Part shown: piece by piece, positions 16,838-24,692 of the stretch
How positions within the stretch are numbered: the first letter of the stretch is position 1
Layout: every line of letters starts with the position of its first letter
NCBI GenBank assembly: GCA_965214085.1
Contig: OZ243937.1
Coordinates: 1,054,001-1,118,000 of the forward strand
Source of the DNA: UBA6055 sp965214085
GTDB lineage: Bacteria; Chloroflexota; Anaerolineae; Aggregatilineales; Phototrophicaceae
Length of the DNA: 64,000 nt
Direction: 5' to 3'
The notes under the pieces: model-generated
Databases searched by the model: none
What the model saw: only the letters and a program-made list of their open reading frames with translations
Told to the model about the DNA's origin: nothing
Made by a program: the position numbers and the translations under genes

Positions 16838-17437
16838 CTAGGGGTGCAATTGGCCTATGATGCGCGCGCCGGTATCAATCTGTATGCTCGTGATTTCCCT
16901 ATCGGGATCCAGCGGAATGGGGCCGCCATCGCCGGGCGTCTCCACCGTCGTGCCATCGGCATAAGTCACCGTGGCGATGAAGATATCCAAATTGCGCGGT
17001 GCCGGACCTTCTATCCAGGTCCCGCTCAATTGGAACTTGGAACCATGGCAGGGGCACTCGAAACGACCGTTGGTCGGCACCCACTTGGGCAGGCAGCCCA
17101 GATGCGTACAAACACCATAAAGCGCCCGCAAGCCTTCGCTGGTGCGCGTGACATGGAAGCGGCCAGCCGGCACCGATGTCGGCGCGGCGCCAACCCCGGG
17201 CAGCTCCTCCGGATTAAATGCGAAAGACCCGCCGAACTCGCCTTCCTTAAAACGCGGGAAGGCGAACCATATCAAGCCCGCGGAAGCCTCGCCCAGAAGC
17301 AGAGTCATGGACGCGCCCCAGATATAGTAGAGGAATTCGCGCCGGCTGGGCGCCGCCACCTGTACGCTTGGCCGTGCCGCAGCGCGGGCCACGGGAGCGC
17401 TCATCGCAGTGGGATTCGTGGATTCTGCTGTCGCCAT
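16838..17437 (-). CDS. Rieske iron-sulphur protein
   Basis: About 199 residues from ATG 17437 (GGAAGG upstream); an in-frame ATG at 17449 is the alternative. The cluster-binding motifs are CTHLGC and CPCHGS, correctly spaced. A Tat-like start SRREFLYYIWGAS precedes the single membrane helix, as expected for Rieske proteins exported folded. It is the first gene of the operon with cytochrome b 27 bp downstream. The protein moves electrons from quinol at the Qo site to the cytochrome c partner. Confidence 0.92.
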   Translation of the reverse strand: MATAESTNPTAMSAPVARAAARPSVQVAAPSRREFLYYIWGASMTLLLGEASAGLIWFAFPRFKEGEFGGSFAFNPEELPGVGAAPTSVPAGRFHVTRTSEGLRALYGVCTHLGCLPKWVPTNGRFECPCHGSKFQLSGTWIEGPAPRNLDIFIATVTYADGTTVETPGDGGPIPLDPDREITSIQIDTGARIIGQLHP

Positions 17438-17518
17438 TATGCCTTCCATTCCAACAGAACTGACGCGCCTTCTGTTAGGATTTCAAGTCGATTCCAGCGC
17501 ATGAAATTGCGATAGTTA

Positions 17519-17548
17519 AATATATCACAATCGAATAGGGGGATACAA
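17519..17548 (-). promoter_or_regulatory. candidate promoter of the Rieske/cytochrome b operon
   Basis: Minus strand: TTGTAT (17548-17543), 18-base spacer, TATATT (17524-17519), about 80 bases before the Rieske start. The intergenic region is divergent with the OLD gene, which has a TATAAT at 17597-17602 on the plus strand but no good -35 box. Confidence 0.35.
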
Positions 17549-17635
17549 GTAAAAAGTTTTCGGGATTCTGTCGGAGGGCCGCGCCGGATTGTATCGTATA
17601 ATGTTGCGGGTTGATGCATTGGTTGAGGAATCGGT

Positions 17636-19522
17636 ATGCGGATTACGAAAGTCAAACTTGACAACTACGTCTGCTTTTATAAGACGCCGGAATTTGAGTT
17701 GGGTCCGGGGATTAACTTCATTGTCGGCAAGAACAACTCTGGCAAAACGGCACTGCTGGACGTTTTGAGTCACGAAAGCAAGGGCGAACCTCATCGGAGC
17801 GAAGCCACCATTAATCGTCTCTATCCCGGTTTGTCACAGCAACAGACGCTATACGAAATTGAATACCAGTTTGATCGCTATGAACTCTTGAAGATTCTGT
17901 TTGCAGAGAAAGATAGCTTTTACATTCCTCAAGCTCCGAAAGATTCTAGAACTGCACACTTAGGGCCCTGGAGTATGCCTGACGGGTTTCTAACTGACAC
18001 GACAAACAATATGAGGTACAGGTATGAATCAAATATAGCTACACATGTGAGATTGGGAAATTCCAGGCCCGTGCATACCGTATCTGGCGAGCAGGAGTTA
18101 CGTTGTTACAGGGCGATTGCGGCTGGCGGACGAGGACGAGATTCGTTGCACGCTGGTTATCACATGCCTGATCGAAGTACGCATGTAGTGAATACGCGAG
18201 AGACGTCTTGGGCAGAAGTTGCGCGTCGGATCCCGCAAAGTGCGTATAGATTTCTTGCGGAACGACGTATTAGCGCGATAGCAGATATTGAAGAAGGGAC
18301 GCTCCTCAAAAGCGACGCCGCAAATCTGTCTAGTGTCTTGAGTGTACTCAAGGCATCACGTTTGGATACGTATTTGGCGTCTGTACAACGTGTAATTCCA
18401 GAAATCCAAGAGATACTTTTCAATCCGGGAAATGGAACGGTCGAACTGCAACTTAGCTACTGTCCTTCAGACAAAGCGCGAGACGACCTTGCGACTTCAC
18501 TTGACAAATGCGGAACAGGCGTCGGTCAGATTCTGGCCATGCTCTATGTCGTTCTTTTTTACGACAATTCCCAACCACGCGTCGTCATCATCGACGAGCC
18601 TAATTCATTCTTGCATCCTGGTGCCGTCCGAAAGCTGCTCGAGATCTTTGAGGAACACGATCACCACCAATATATTATCGCGACGCATTCGCCTACAGCC
18701 ATCATGTCCGTCCAGAAAAAGCGCATCCTGCTAGTCAAACGTGAAAATATGGAAAGCACAGTACAAAGTGTCAACGTAACAGACAACACCGAGTTGGAAG
18801 CTGCTCTTGAAGCAATCGGCTCGAAACGGTCCGACATTTTCGGATTGGACGCCGTGATATGGGTCGAAGGCAAATCTGACGCACAATGCTTCAATTTGAT
18901 TTGGAAACACGCACATGGCGAACTTCCACAAGGTGTGAATATTTTGGAACTTGTGAACACAGGCGACATTGAAGACAAGAAGCATGCCAGAATCGCAGTA
19001 GAGATTTACCGTAATCTTTCAGGTGGAGTTGGGCTCTTGCCTTCTGTCCTGGGATTTGTTTTCGACGGCGACAAGAACGGTGCACATGAAAAAATGGGTG
19101 GCCATTACAAGAAACTTATCCATTACCTGCCCCGTCAAACCTTCGAAAACTACTTCCTTGACTTCGACGGACTCACAAGTCTTCTGTCGGATCTAATCAA
19201 CAATAAAGGCGATGAGCCTCCCGCTCAGCTGACAACTTCCAAATCCGTACAGACTTGGATTGACACAAATCAATCGAAGAGCCACTTTTATCCCGACGGA
19301 ATAGAGTTCGAGCAGGCTACTTGGACGGAGAACATAAACGGCGCGAAATTCCTGTCCATGATGTTCAAGGAACTTGCCCATCCAGCTCGCAAATACAAGA
19401 AGGTGAAAGACGGCGAAGAAATCATCGAACGTATCCTCGCCGACAACCCCAACTACTTCCAAGAAATCGTCGACCAAATCACGTCCATCATCGAAAAAGA
19501 CAAACAGCCCGAATCCCCTTGA
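17636..19522 (+). CDS. OLD-family ATPase with C-terminal TOPRIM nuclease domain
   Basis: A 628-residue protein. Walker A is GKNNSGKT (31-38), the ABC-like signature lies in CGTGVGQILAML, Walker B is RVVIIDEPNSFLHPG (about 316-330) and the His switch is ATHSPTAI. The C-terminal third is a TOPRIM domain with the acidic residues in WVEGKSD (about 410) and FDGDKNG (about 476). This is the OLD (overcoming lysogenisation defect) architecture. No UvrD-like helicase lies next to it, so it is not Gabija and looks like a stand-alone class 1 enzyme. GAGGAA precedes the ATG. Codon use is more AT-rich than the flanking respiratory genes, suggesting transfer. Confidence 0.87.
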   Translation: MRITKVKLDNYVCFYKTPEFELGPGINFIVGKNNSGKTALLDVLSHESKGEPHRSEATINRLYPGLSQQQTLYEIEYQFDRYELLKILFAEKDSFYIPQAPKDSRTAHLGPWSMPDGFLTDTTNNMRYRYESNIATHVRLGNSRPVHTVSGEQELRCYRAIAAGGRGRDSLHAGYHMPDRSTHVVNTRETSWAEVARRIPQSAYRFLAERRISAIADIEEGTLLKSDAANLSSVLSVLKASRLDTYLASVQRVIPEIQEILFNPGNGTVELQLSYCPSDKARDDLATSLDKCGTGVGQILAMLYVVLFYDNSQPRVVIIDEPNSFLHPGAVRKLLEIFEEHDHHQYIIATHSPTAIMSVQKKRILLVKRENMESTVQSVNVTDNTELEAALEAIGSKRSDIFGLDAVIWVEGKSDAQCFNLIWKHAHGELPQGVNILELVNTGDIEDKKHARIAVEIYRNLSGGVGLLPSVLGFVFDGDKNGAHEKMGGHYKKLIHYLPRQTFENYFLDFDGLTSLLSDLINNKGDEPPAQLTTSKSVQTWIDTNQSKSHFYPDGIEFEQATWTENINGAKFLSMMFKELAHPARKYKKVKDGEEIIERILADNPNYFQEIVDQITSIIEKDKQPESP

Positions 19523-19529
19523 CCACCAA

Positions 19530-19595
19530 TCTTTGTGCCCTTTGTGCCTTTGTGTCTTTGTGGTGAAAAAACCTCTGTGCCTCTGTGGCCAAAAC
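19530..19595. repeat. fragment of the CACAGAG-type dispersed repeat
   Basis: Tandem-like words CTTTGTGCC, CTTTGTGTC, TTTGTGGTG and CTCTGTGCC, CTCTGTGGCC lie just behind the OLD stop codon. They match one arm of the dispersed elements elsewhere in the window (for example 22532-22570 in the other orientation). No GCGATTG terminal repeat is attached. Confidence 0.6.
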
Positions 19596-19603
19596 CCACC
19601 ACG

Positions 19604-20095
19604 CTAGTACGCCTTGCGCACAATCCCGTTCGCCTCTTGCAGCTCCCGCACAAAGCGTATAATCAGCGTCACCTCCTCGCGCGCAACCTGCGGCTGAGCC
19701 GGCATATCCCCATAGGGCCAGTGATGCTGGCGCACGCCGGTCGCCGCCGCCAGATAAAAGGCCTCGTCCGAATGGTGCCCCGGATTGTAGATGTCGTGGA
19801 TCAACGGCGGACCCAGCTTTGTGCCCGCCGCGTTCGGGCCGTGGCAAGCCTGGCAATTCGCTTTGAACAGCGCTTCGCCATGCAGGCCCTCGTCCGACAG
19901 CTCGGCCGGCAGCACCTCAACGGTAACCGCCGCGCTCTCGTCTTCTGATAGCGCAAAATAAGCAAGCAGCCCCACCGCGACCAGCGCCGCCAATCCCAGC
20001 GCCGCGGCCAGTATCAGCTGCTCGCGCCTCTGTCCTTGTCGCTTATGATCCCGTTTGGTCATCCGCCGCGCTCCGACCCCGGTTGATTCTGCCAA
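19604..20095 (-). CDS. membrane-anchored monohaem cytochrome c
   Basis: A 163-residue protein with a basic start, one membrane anchor (LILAAALGLAALVAVGLLAYFAL) and a class I cytochrome domain with haem site CQACH followed by GPNAAGTKLGPPL. The likely axial Met is in YGDMPAQP. It is a single gene separated from the bc operon by the OLD gene and could serve as electron carrier to an oxidase. An inner ATG at 20062 is an alternative start. Confidence 0.85.
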   Translation of the reverse strand: MAESTGVGARRMTKRDHKRQGQRREQLILAAALGLAALVAVGLLAYFALSEDESAAVTVEVLPAELSDEGLHGEALFKANCQACHGPNAAGTKLGPPLIHDIYNPGHHSDEAFYLAAATGVRQHHWPYGDMPAQPQVAREEVTLIIRFVRELQEANGIVRKAY

Positions 20096-20188
20096 TCAGT
20101 GTACCCGACAAGCGCCGCCGCACAATGACTGAATGCTTACAGCTTCTGCGCCAAGCCCAAGATCTGGCGAAATCTGTAGGGTTCAGCC

Positions 20189-20562
20189 CAGGGAAATCGT
20201 ATCAAAATATTTTAACCACAGTCGCTCGCAAGTCACGACTTGGCTCATACAAAATAGGAAGTCCAATGCTGTGTGCGTTCGGGCGAGCCGGTGGCTCGCC
20301 CCTACATATTTCGACGGGGATTCGGCAGGTTTCATAAAATATAGAACACAGAGGGTCGCGTAGACACTGACCGCCAGCACAGAGATTTAGGTGTTTAGAC
20401 GACTATTCAAAGCAGTCGATGGACTGGAATACGGCAAGAAGCACTAAAAGACTTCAAAAATCTCTCAAATCACTCCTGACTTATGACCTAAGCTTTCACT
20501 ATTGCTTTTCTCTGTGCCCTCTGTGTTCTCTGTGGTTAACATATTTTGATGCGATTGCCCTG
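20189..20562. repeat. dispersed terminal-inverted-repeat element, copy 2
   Basis: Left end CAGGGAAATCG (20189) and right end GCGATTGCCCTG (ending 20562) are inverted. Inside are AACCACA, a TTCGGGCGAGCC / GGCTCGCCCCTAC palindrome (20278-20305), a block of about 130 bp shared with copy 6 (20386-20515 versus 35157-35288) and the arm TCTCTGTGCCCTCTGTGTTCTCTG. The outside flanks do not match each other, unlike copies 1, 3 and 6. No gene is seen inside. Confidence 0.7.
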
Positions 20563-20563
20563 C

Positions 20564-20680
20564 ATGGACATCGTTCTTCCCTTTGCCGATAATCCCCAAG
20601 CCTTTATAATCACAGTTGGCATCATGCTCGTCATCTCGCTGCTGATGCTCTACCTGTTCCGCCGCCGTCACTGGTTGTAA
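20564..20680 (+). pseudogene. corA-like C-terminal remnant
   Basis: The 38-codon frame starts at an ATG one base after copy 2 of the repeat ends. It reads MDIVLPFADNPQAF, then one membrane segment IITVGIMLVISLLMLYLF, then RRRHWL. This strongly resembles the last transmembrane helix and the basic tail of CorA-type magnesium transporters. All upstream parts of such a protein are absent; the frame meets a stop inside the repeat. The stop overlaps the RNase D start as TAATG, the spacing expected of an old corA-rnd operon. A free-standing 38-residue membrane protein is the alternative. Confidence 0.5.
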
Positions 20681-21813
20681 TGCCGCTTATGCTTCCTCCC
20701 GCCGCCTACATCAATACCGCCGCCGCGCTTGAGGCCGCCGTCGAGCGACTCAGCGCCGCCGGACGCATCGCCTGCGATACCGAGTCCAACAGCATGCACG
20801 CCTACCGCGGCCGCACTTGCCTCATCCAATTCTCAACGCCCGACGAAGACCTGCTCATCGACCCGCTGGCCATCGCCGATGTGGGCGCCCTGGCCGCTGT
20901 TTTCGCCGATCCCGCCATTGAGAAGGTCTTCCACGCGGCTGAATACGACCTGATTTGTCTCAAGCGCGACTTCGACTTCGATGTCGTCAACGTCTTTGAT
21001 ACCATGGCGGCCGCCCGCGTCTGCGGCTATCAGCGCATCGGCTTGAGCCACATGCTGGCGGAGCTGCTCGGCGCCCATCACGCCAAGAAGCACCAGAAAG
21101 CCGATTGGGGGCGGCGGCCGCTGCCCGAAGGTTTTCGGCGCTACGCCCAGATGGATACCCACCATTTGCTGGCGCTGCGCGATGCTTTGTACGCCGAGCT
21201 AGAAGCCGCCGACCGCCTCGAAGAAGCGCGAGAGTACTTCGCCGATGTCACCCGCTTCGAGCTGAAATCAGGTGAATTTGACCCGGAAGGTTTCTGGGCT
21301 CTCTGCCGCCCCAACTCGCTTGACGGCCAGCAGGTCGCCATCCTGCGCGAATTCTACATCCTGCGCGATGAACTGGCGCAATCGGTCGATCGGCCTTCCA
21401 ACCAACTCATCTCCAATAAGGCGCTGCTGCAATTGGTGAAGTCGCCGCCGCGCTCGGTCAAGCAGCTCTACGATGTGCGCGGCCTGCCGGCTTGGCTGAT
21501 CCGCCAAAGCGGCGACGAATTCATTCAGGCGGTACGGCACGGCAAAGCCAGCCGCGTCGATTACGTCGCGCCCGAGCAGGAGATTATCCCGAAAAAGGTG
21601 GTCGACCGCTACAGCGCGCTGCACAGCTGGCGACGAGAAACCGCTCAGGCGCGTGGCGTTGAGTCGGATGTCATCATCAGCAAAGACGCGCTTTGGGCCA
21701 TCGCCCGCCGCAAGCCGGCCACGTCCGCCGAACTCAAAGGCATCCGCGGGCTGGGTCCCTGGCGTCAAAAGACTTATGGCGCCGCGCTGCTTGCCGCAGT
21801 GAACGGGCGCTAG
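20680..21813 (+). CDS. rnd: ribonuclease D
   Basis: A 377-residue DEDDy 3'-5' exoribonuclease involved in tRNA 3' maturation. The exonuclease acidic residues are in ACDTESNS, FHAAEYDLICL and the YAQMDTHHL block that carries the Tyr and last Asp. The C-terminal half contains an HRDC-like domain (ALHSWRRETAQARGV...SAELKGIRGLGPWRQKTYG). Length matches the family. The start codon overlaps the stop of the corA remnant, and a NUDIX gene follows after 12 bp. Confidence 0.9.
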   Translation: MPLMLPPAAYINTAAALEAAVERLSAAGRIACDTESNSMHAYRGRTCLIQFSTPDEDLLIDPLAIADVGALAAVFADPAIEKVFHAAEYDLICLKRDFDFDVVNVFDTMAAARVCGYQRIGLSHMLAELLGAHHAKKHQKADWGRRPLPEGFRRYAQMDTHHLLALRDALYAELEAADRLEEAREYFADVTRFELKSGEFDPEGFWALCRPNSLDGQQVAILREFYILRDELAQSVDRPSNQLISNKALLQLVKSPPRSVKQLYDVRGLPAWLIRQSGDEFIQAVRHGKASRVDYVAPEQEIIPKKVVDRYSALHSWRRETAQARGVESDVIISKDALWAIARRKPATSAELKGIRGLGPWRQKTYGAALLAAVNGR

Positions 21814-21825
21814 CCGAGCGACCCA

Positions 21826-22464
21826 ATGCCAGGTCACGCTAAGCCGACCCGGGAAGACAAGTTCCAGGCTCAGAAGCTAGGCGAGCCGCGGGCGGCAGCG
21901 CTGGACTTGCTGGCGCGGCATCGACCCGCCGACGCAAAGGAAGCGCGCGACATTCGCCGCATCCAATCGCTGATCCTGGCGCATCCCAACATATTCAGCA
22001 GCCGCTGCGCAGTGGGGCATATCACCGCCTCCGCTGTCATCGTCGAGCCGGAATCGCGGCGGACCCTGCTGCACTATCACAAGCGCCTCGGTCGTTGGCT
22101 GCAGGTTGGCGGGCACCTGGAGCGCGAAACGGATGTTGCCCAGGCCGCCTTACGCGAGGCGCGCGAGGAAACCGGCTTGCCCGATTTGCGCTTCCATCCC
22201 GCAGCAGGAACGGCCGCCCCGATTGATTTTGACTTGCATGCCATCCCCAAGCATGGCGACCAGCCCGAACACTTGCACCTGGATTTCCGCTACCTTCTCG
22301 CGACGAGCCAGCCTCGCGCGCTTGCGCCGGCCACGGGCGAATCGACGCGATTCCGCTGGCTGAGCTTCGCCGATGCGCTTGGTATGGGCGACGAAATCGA
22401 CGCTGCCTTGCGCCGTCTCCTGCGCAAAGCCCGCGACCTTTTCGGCGACGGCGCCAACAACTAA
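21826..22464 (+). CDS. NUDIX hydrolase
   Basis: A 212-residue protein. The NUDIX box is complete: GGHLERETDVAQAALREARE then ETGL (about residues 92-115). About 65 residues precede the fold, beginning with a charged helical region. NUDIX enzymes hydrolyse nucleoside diphosphate-linked compounds; the substrate here cannot be told. It probably shares a transcript with rnd. Confidence 0.88.
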   Translation: MPGHAKPTREDKFQAQKLGEPRAAALDLLARHRPADAKEARDIRRIQSLILAHPNIFSSRCAVGHITASAVIVEPESRRTLLHYHKRLGRWLQVGGHLERETDVAQAALREAREETGLPDLRFHPAAGTAAPIDFDLHAIPKHGDQPEHLHLDFRYLLATSQPRALAPATGESTRFRWLSFADALGMGDEIDAALRRLLRKARDLFGDGANN

Positions 22465-22531
22465 AGATGAGCGTTGCGGGCTATGCAAGCAGCGAGCGCG
22501 GCTAGTGTTTCGAACTCGGTTGAAATTTAAT

Positions 22532-22570
22532 TTCACCACAAAGACACAAAGCACACAAAGCACACAAAGA
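22532..22570. repeat. short CACAAAG-type repeat arm
   Basis: Words CCACAAAGACAC, AAAGCACACAAAGCAC and ACAAAGA occur in tandem. It is the same arm type as 19530-19563 in inverted orientation and lies just after the NUDIX gene. At 22617 a lone left-end sequence CAGGGCAATCGCATC follows, and at 22674-22697 a short GTAGGGGCGAGCC / GGCTCGCCC palindrome. The 22465-22702 interval holds no gene. Confidence 0.5.
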
Positions 22571-22702
22571 ATATGGCATATCTCGATTAAGTTTCTCGGT
22601 GCCCTCGCATTTCTAGCAGGGCAATCGCATCAAAATCCATAAATGACGAATTTATTATCAAACTAACAAATTGTAGGGGCGAGCCTTGGCTCGCCCATTA
22701 CT

Positions 22703-22916
22703 CAGGGCAATCGCTTCAAAATCATACTGCGTCGTTCGCAACCAAAATTTACAAAATGTAGGGGTGACATTGTAGGTCGCCCGTGAAATCGCGCATAATC
22801 TGTGGGCGATTCACAGAATCGCCCCTACATTGCCTCCTAATTCTTCCAGAAATAGAAGTAAATCTCTGTGTACTCTGTGAACTCGGTGGCAAAAATAATT
22901 TGAAGCGATTGCCCTG
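22703..22916. repeat. dispersed terminal-inverted-repeat element, copy 3
   Basis: Left end CAGGGCAATCGCTTCAAA (22703) and right end TTTGAAGCGATTGCCCTG (ending 22916) are perfect inverted repeats of 18 bp. Flanks are GCCCATTACT (22693-22702) and GCCCACTACT (22917-22926), a 10-bp direct repeat with one mismatch. Inside are GTAGGGGTGAC and AATCGCCCCTAC blocks and a TCTCTGTGTACTCTGTG arm. It lies about 80 bp upstream of the glycosylase gene, whose frame runs into it without a credible start. Confidence 0.75.
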
Positions 22917-22995
22917 GCCCACTACTGCCATAATTTTCAAACCCCGCCGGCGATGTGCTAGACTACGGCTAATTCAAGGGGAGAGAGCAAGGTCA

Positions 22996-23631
22996 ATGAT
23001 GTCGACTGACCGGACCGAACAGTTGCGCGCCATTCGCGACGAGCTGGTCAATCTCAAGGAATCGCCGCTCTACGACTATCGCCAGCGCAACGGCTATTTC
23101 CCGGTGATCGGGCAGGGAGACCACTACGCCGACATCATGTTCATCGGCGAGGCGCCGGGCAAGAATGAGGCCGAGACCGGCCGTCCCTTCTGTGGCGCAT
23201 CGGGGCGCGTATTGGACGAATTGCTTGCGTCCATCCAGTTGGAGCGCCCGAAGGTCTACGTGACCAACATCGTCAAAGACCGTCCGCCCAATAATCGCGA
23301 TCCGCTCAAGACCGAGATCGACTTGTACGCGCCCTTTCTTGAGCGGCAGCTCGGCATCATCCAGCCCAAGGTCATCGCTACCTTGGGGCGTTTCTCGATG
23401 GAATTCATACTGCGGCGCTTTGGCGCATTTCAAGCCAATCAGAAGATCAGCCAACTGCATGGTACGGTCATCAAGGTTCGCACCGCGTATGGCAGCGCTT
23501 CCGTCGTGCCGCTTTATCACCCGGCCGCCGCGCTCTACAACGCGGGCCAACGTGATACGCTGGAGGAAGACTTCAAAGTTTTGAAACAGTTTATTTCTGC
23601 GGGCGATTCGGGTAAAATGAAGTTGCTCTAG
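22996..23631 (+). CDS. uracil-DNA glycosylase superfamily protein, without the Fe-S cysteines
   Basis: About 211 residues from ATG 22996. Motif A GEAPGKNEAETGRPFCGASG and motif B YHPAAAL match family 4/5-like uracil-DNA glycosylases, which excise uracil from DNA. The four cysteines that hold a 4Fe-4S cluster in family 4 are absent: the region before motif A reads YDYRQRNGYFPVIGQG. The reading frame extends upstream to 22783 but that part crosses repeat copy 3 and is not coding. Its last 116 bp are duplicated at 24253. Confidence 0.82.
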   Translation: MMSTDRTEQLRAIRDELVNLKESPLYDYRQRNGYFPVIGQGDHYADIMFIGEAPGKNEAETGRPFCGASGRVLDELLASIQLERPKVYVTNIVKDRPPNNRDPLKTEIDLYAPFLERQLGIIQPKVIATLGRFSMEFILRRFGAFQANQKISQLHGTVIKVRTAYGSASVVPLYHPAAALYNAGQRDTLEEDFKVLKQFISAGDSGKMKLL

Positions 23632-23662
23632 CGTCGCAAAGGCGGAAGGGAATCTTGTCGAA

Positions 23663-24235
23663 ATGATCGTTGAAAAGCAATTCATCAGCGCCGATGCCTT
23701 CTACGATATGATCCAGCAGCCCGAATTCGCAGACCGCAGAGTCGAGCTCGTTGCAGGAGAAATCATCGATATGCCTTTGCCCAGTCCGATACACGCTGCA
23801 ATTCTCGGCACACTTTCGGCGGAGATCATTAACTTTGTGAGGAAAAGGGATCTTGGACGCGTATTGTCTGGCGACGCGCCTTTTGTACTGGAGCGGAATC
23901 CGGAAGGCAGAGACACGTTGCGCGGCTTGGATATAGCATACATTTCGGCGGATCGCTTTCCGGGAAAATTGCCGCGAAGCCCATTGCATGTAGCGCCTGA
24001 TCTTGCTGTCGAAATTATTTCGCCGAGTAACAAGGCGGAAGACATCGAAAAGAAAATCGAACAATTTCTCGATGCAGGAACGACTATGATTTGGATCGTG
24101 TACCCCGATCTGCGGAGTATCGCAGTTCATATGGATGACGGTACGTTCAAACTCAAAGAATCCGATGCGCTTACCGGCGGCGAAGTGCTTCCCAGCTTTA
24201 CGATCCCGGTTAGTGAAATCTTCGCCGACGTTTGA
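23663..24235 (+). CDS. Uma2-family (DUF820) putative restriction endonuclease-like protein
   Basis: A 190-residue protein with the Uma2 fold markers RRVELVAGEIIDMP, PDLAVEIISPSNKAEDIEKK (PD-D/ExK nuclease core, about residues 112-132) and TTMIWIVYPDLRSIAVH. The family is expanded in Cyanobacteria and Chloroflexota; its biological role is unsettled. It starts 31 bp after the glycosylase gene and is intact, whereas a second copy downstream is truncated. Confidence 0.85.
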   Translation: MIVEKQFISADAFYDMIQQPEFADRRVELVAGEIIDMPLPSPIHAAILGTLSAEIINFVRKRDLGRVLSGDAPFVLERNPEGRDTLRGLDIAYISADRFPGKLPRSPLHVAPDLAVEIISPSNKAEDIEKKIEQFLDAGTTMIWIVYPDLRSIAVHMDDGTFKLKESDALTGGEVLPSFTIPVSEIFADV

Positions 24236-24252
24236 TACCTACTTTGCGCGCT

Positions 24253-24368
24253 ACGGTTATCAAGGTGCGCGCGGCAAACGGCAGCGCTTCCGTCGTGCCG
24301 CTTTATCACCCGGCCGCCGCGCTCTACAACACGGGCCAACGTGATACGCTGGAGAAAGACTTCTAAGT
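24253..24368 (+). repeat. duplicated 3' end of the uracil-DNA glycosylase gene
   Basis: The 116 bp match 23464-23579 at a constant offset of 789 bp with about ten mismatches by eye and no gap. The shared part encodes the SASVVPLYHPAAALYN region of the glycosylase. Here it is not attached to a glycosylase gene, so it is duplication debris. Confidence 0.85.
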
Positions 24369-24377
24369 AAAGACACT

Positions 24378-24692
24378 GTGCGTGGTCTCGACTTGGCTTT
24401 TGTACGCACAGAGCGAGCGTCGAATAATCTCTCGATTGGCTGGACAACAATCGCGCCTGATTTGGCTGTTGAGATATTCTCGCCGGGAAACAAAGCTGTT
24501 GACAACCACTTGAAGATTAGGCAGCTGCTAGACGCGGGCACAGCCTTAGTCTGGATTGTGTACCCTGACATTAAGATGGTAGAGGTCCATAAGGTGGAAG
24601 GCGCGGTAACCTTGAAAATAGGCGACACTTTGCGCGGCGGCGACGTCCTGCCCGGCTTTGAAATCCGCGTCGCCGACATCTTTCCGTCTTAG
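24378..24692 (+). pseudogene. 5'-truncated Uma2-family gene
   Basis: The frame encodes about 104 residues equivalent to the C-terminal 55 percent of the intact Uma2 protein at 23663: RGLDLAFVRT, PDLAVEIFSPGNKAVDNHLK, TALVWIVYPDIKMVEVH and GGDVLPGFEIRVADIF. The N-terminal half is missing and is replaced by the glycosylase fragment. The two Uma2 proteins are only roughly half identical, much less similar than the glycosylase tails, so they were already separate paralogues. A GTG at 24378 could start translation but a functional protein is unlikely. Confidence 0.75.

Noticed and set aside
17636..20095. Gabija or PARIS defence system around the OLD gene
   Set aside because: Gabija needs a UvrD-like GajB and PARIS a separate TOPRIM gene. 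The neighbours are cytochrome genes, and the TOPRIM domain is already fused here.
22783..22995. Upstream extension of the uracil-DNA glycosylase frame
   Set aside because: It runs through repeat copy 3 and has no ribosome-binding site; ATG 22996 gives the normal protein start.
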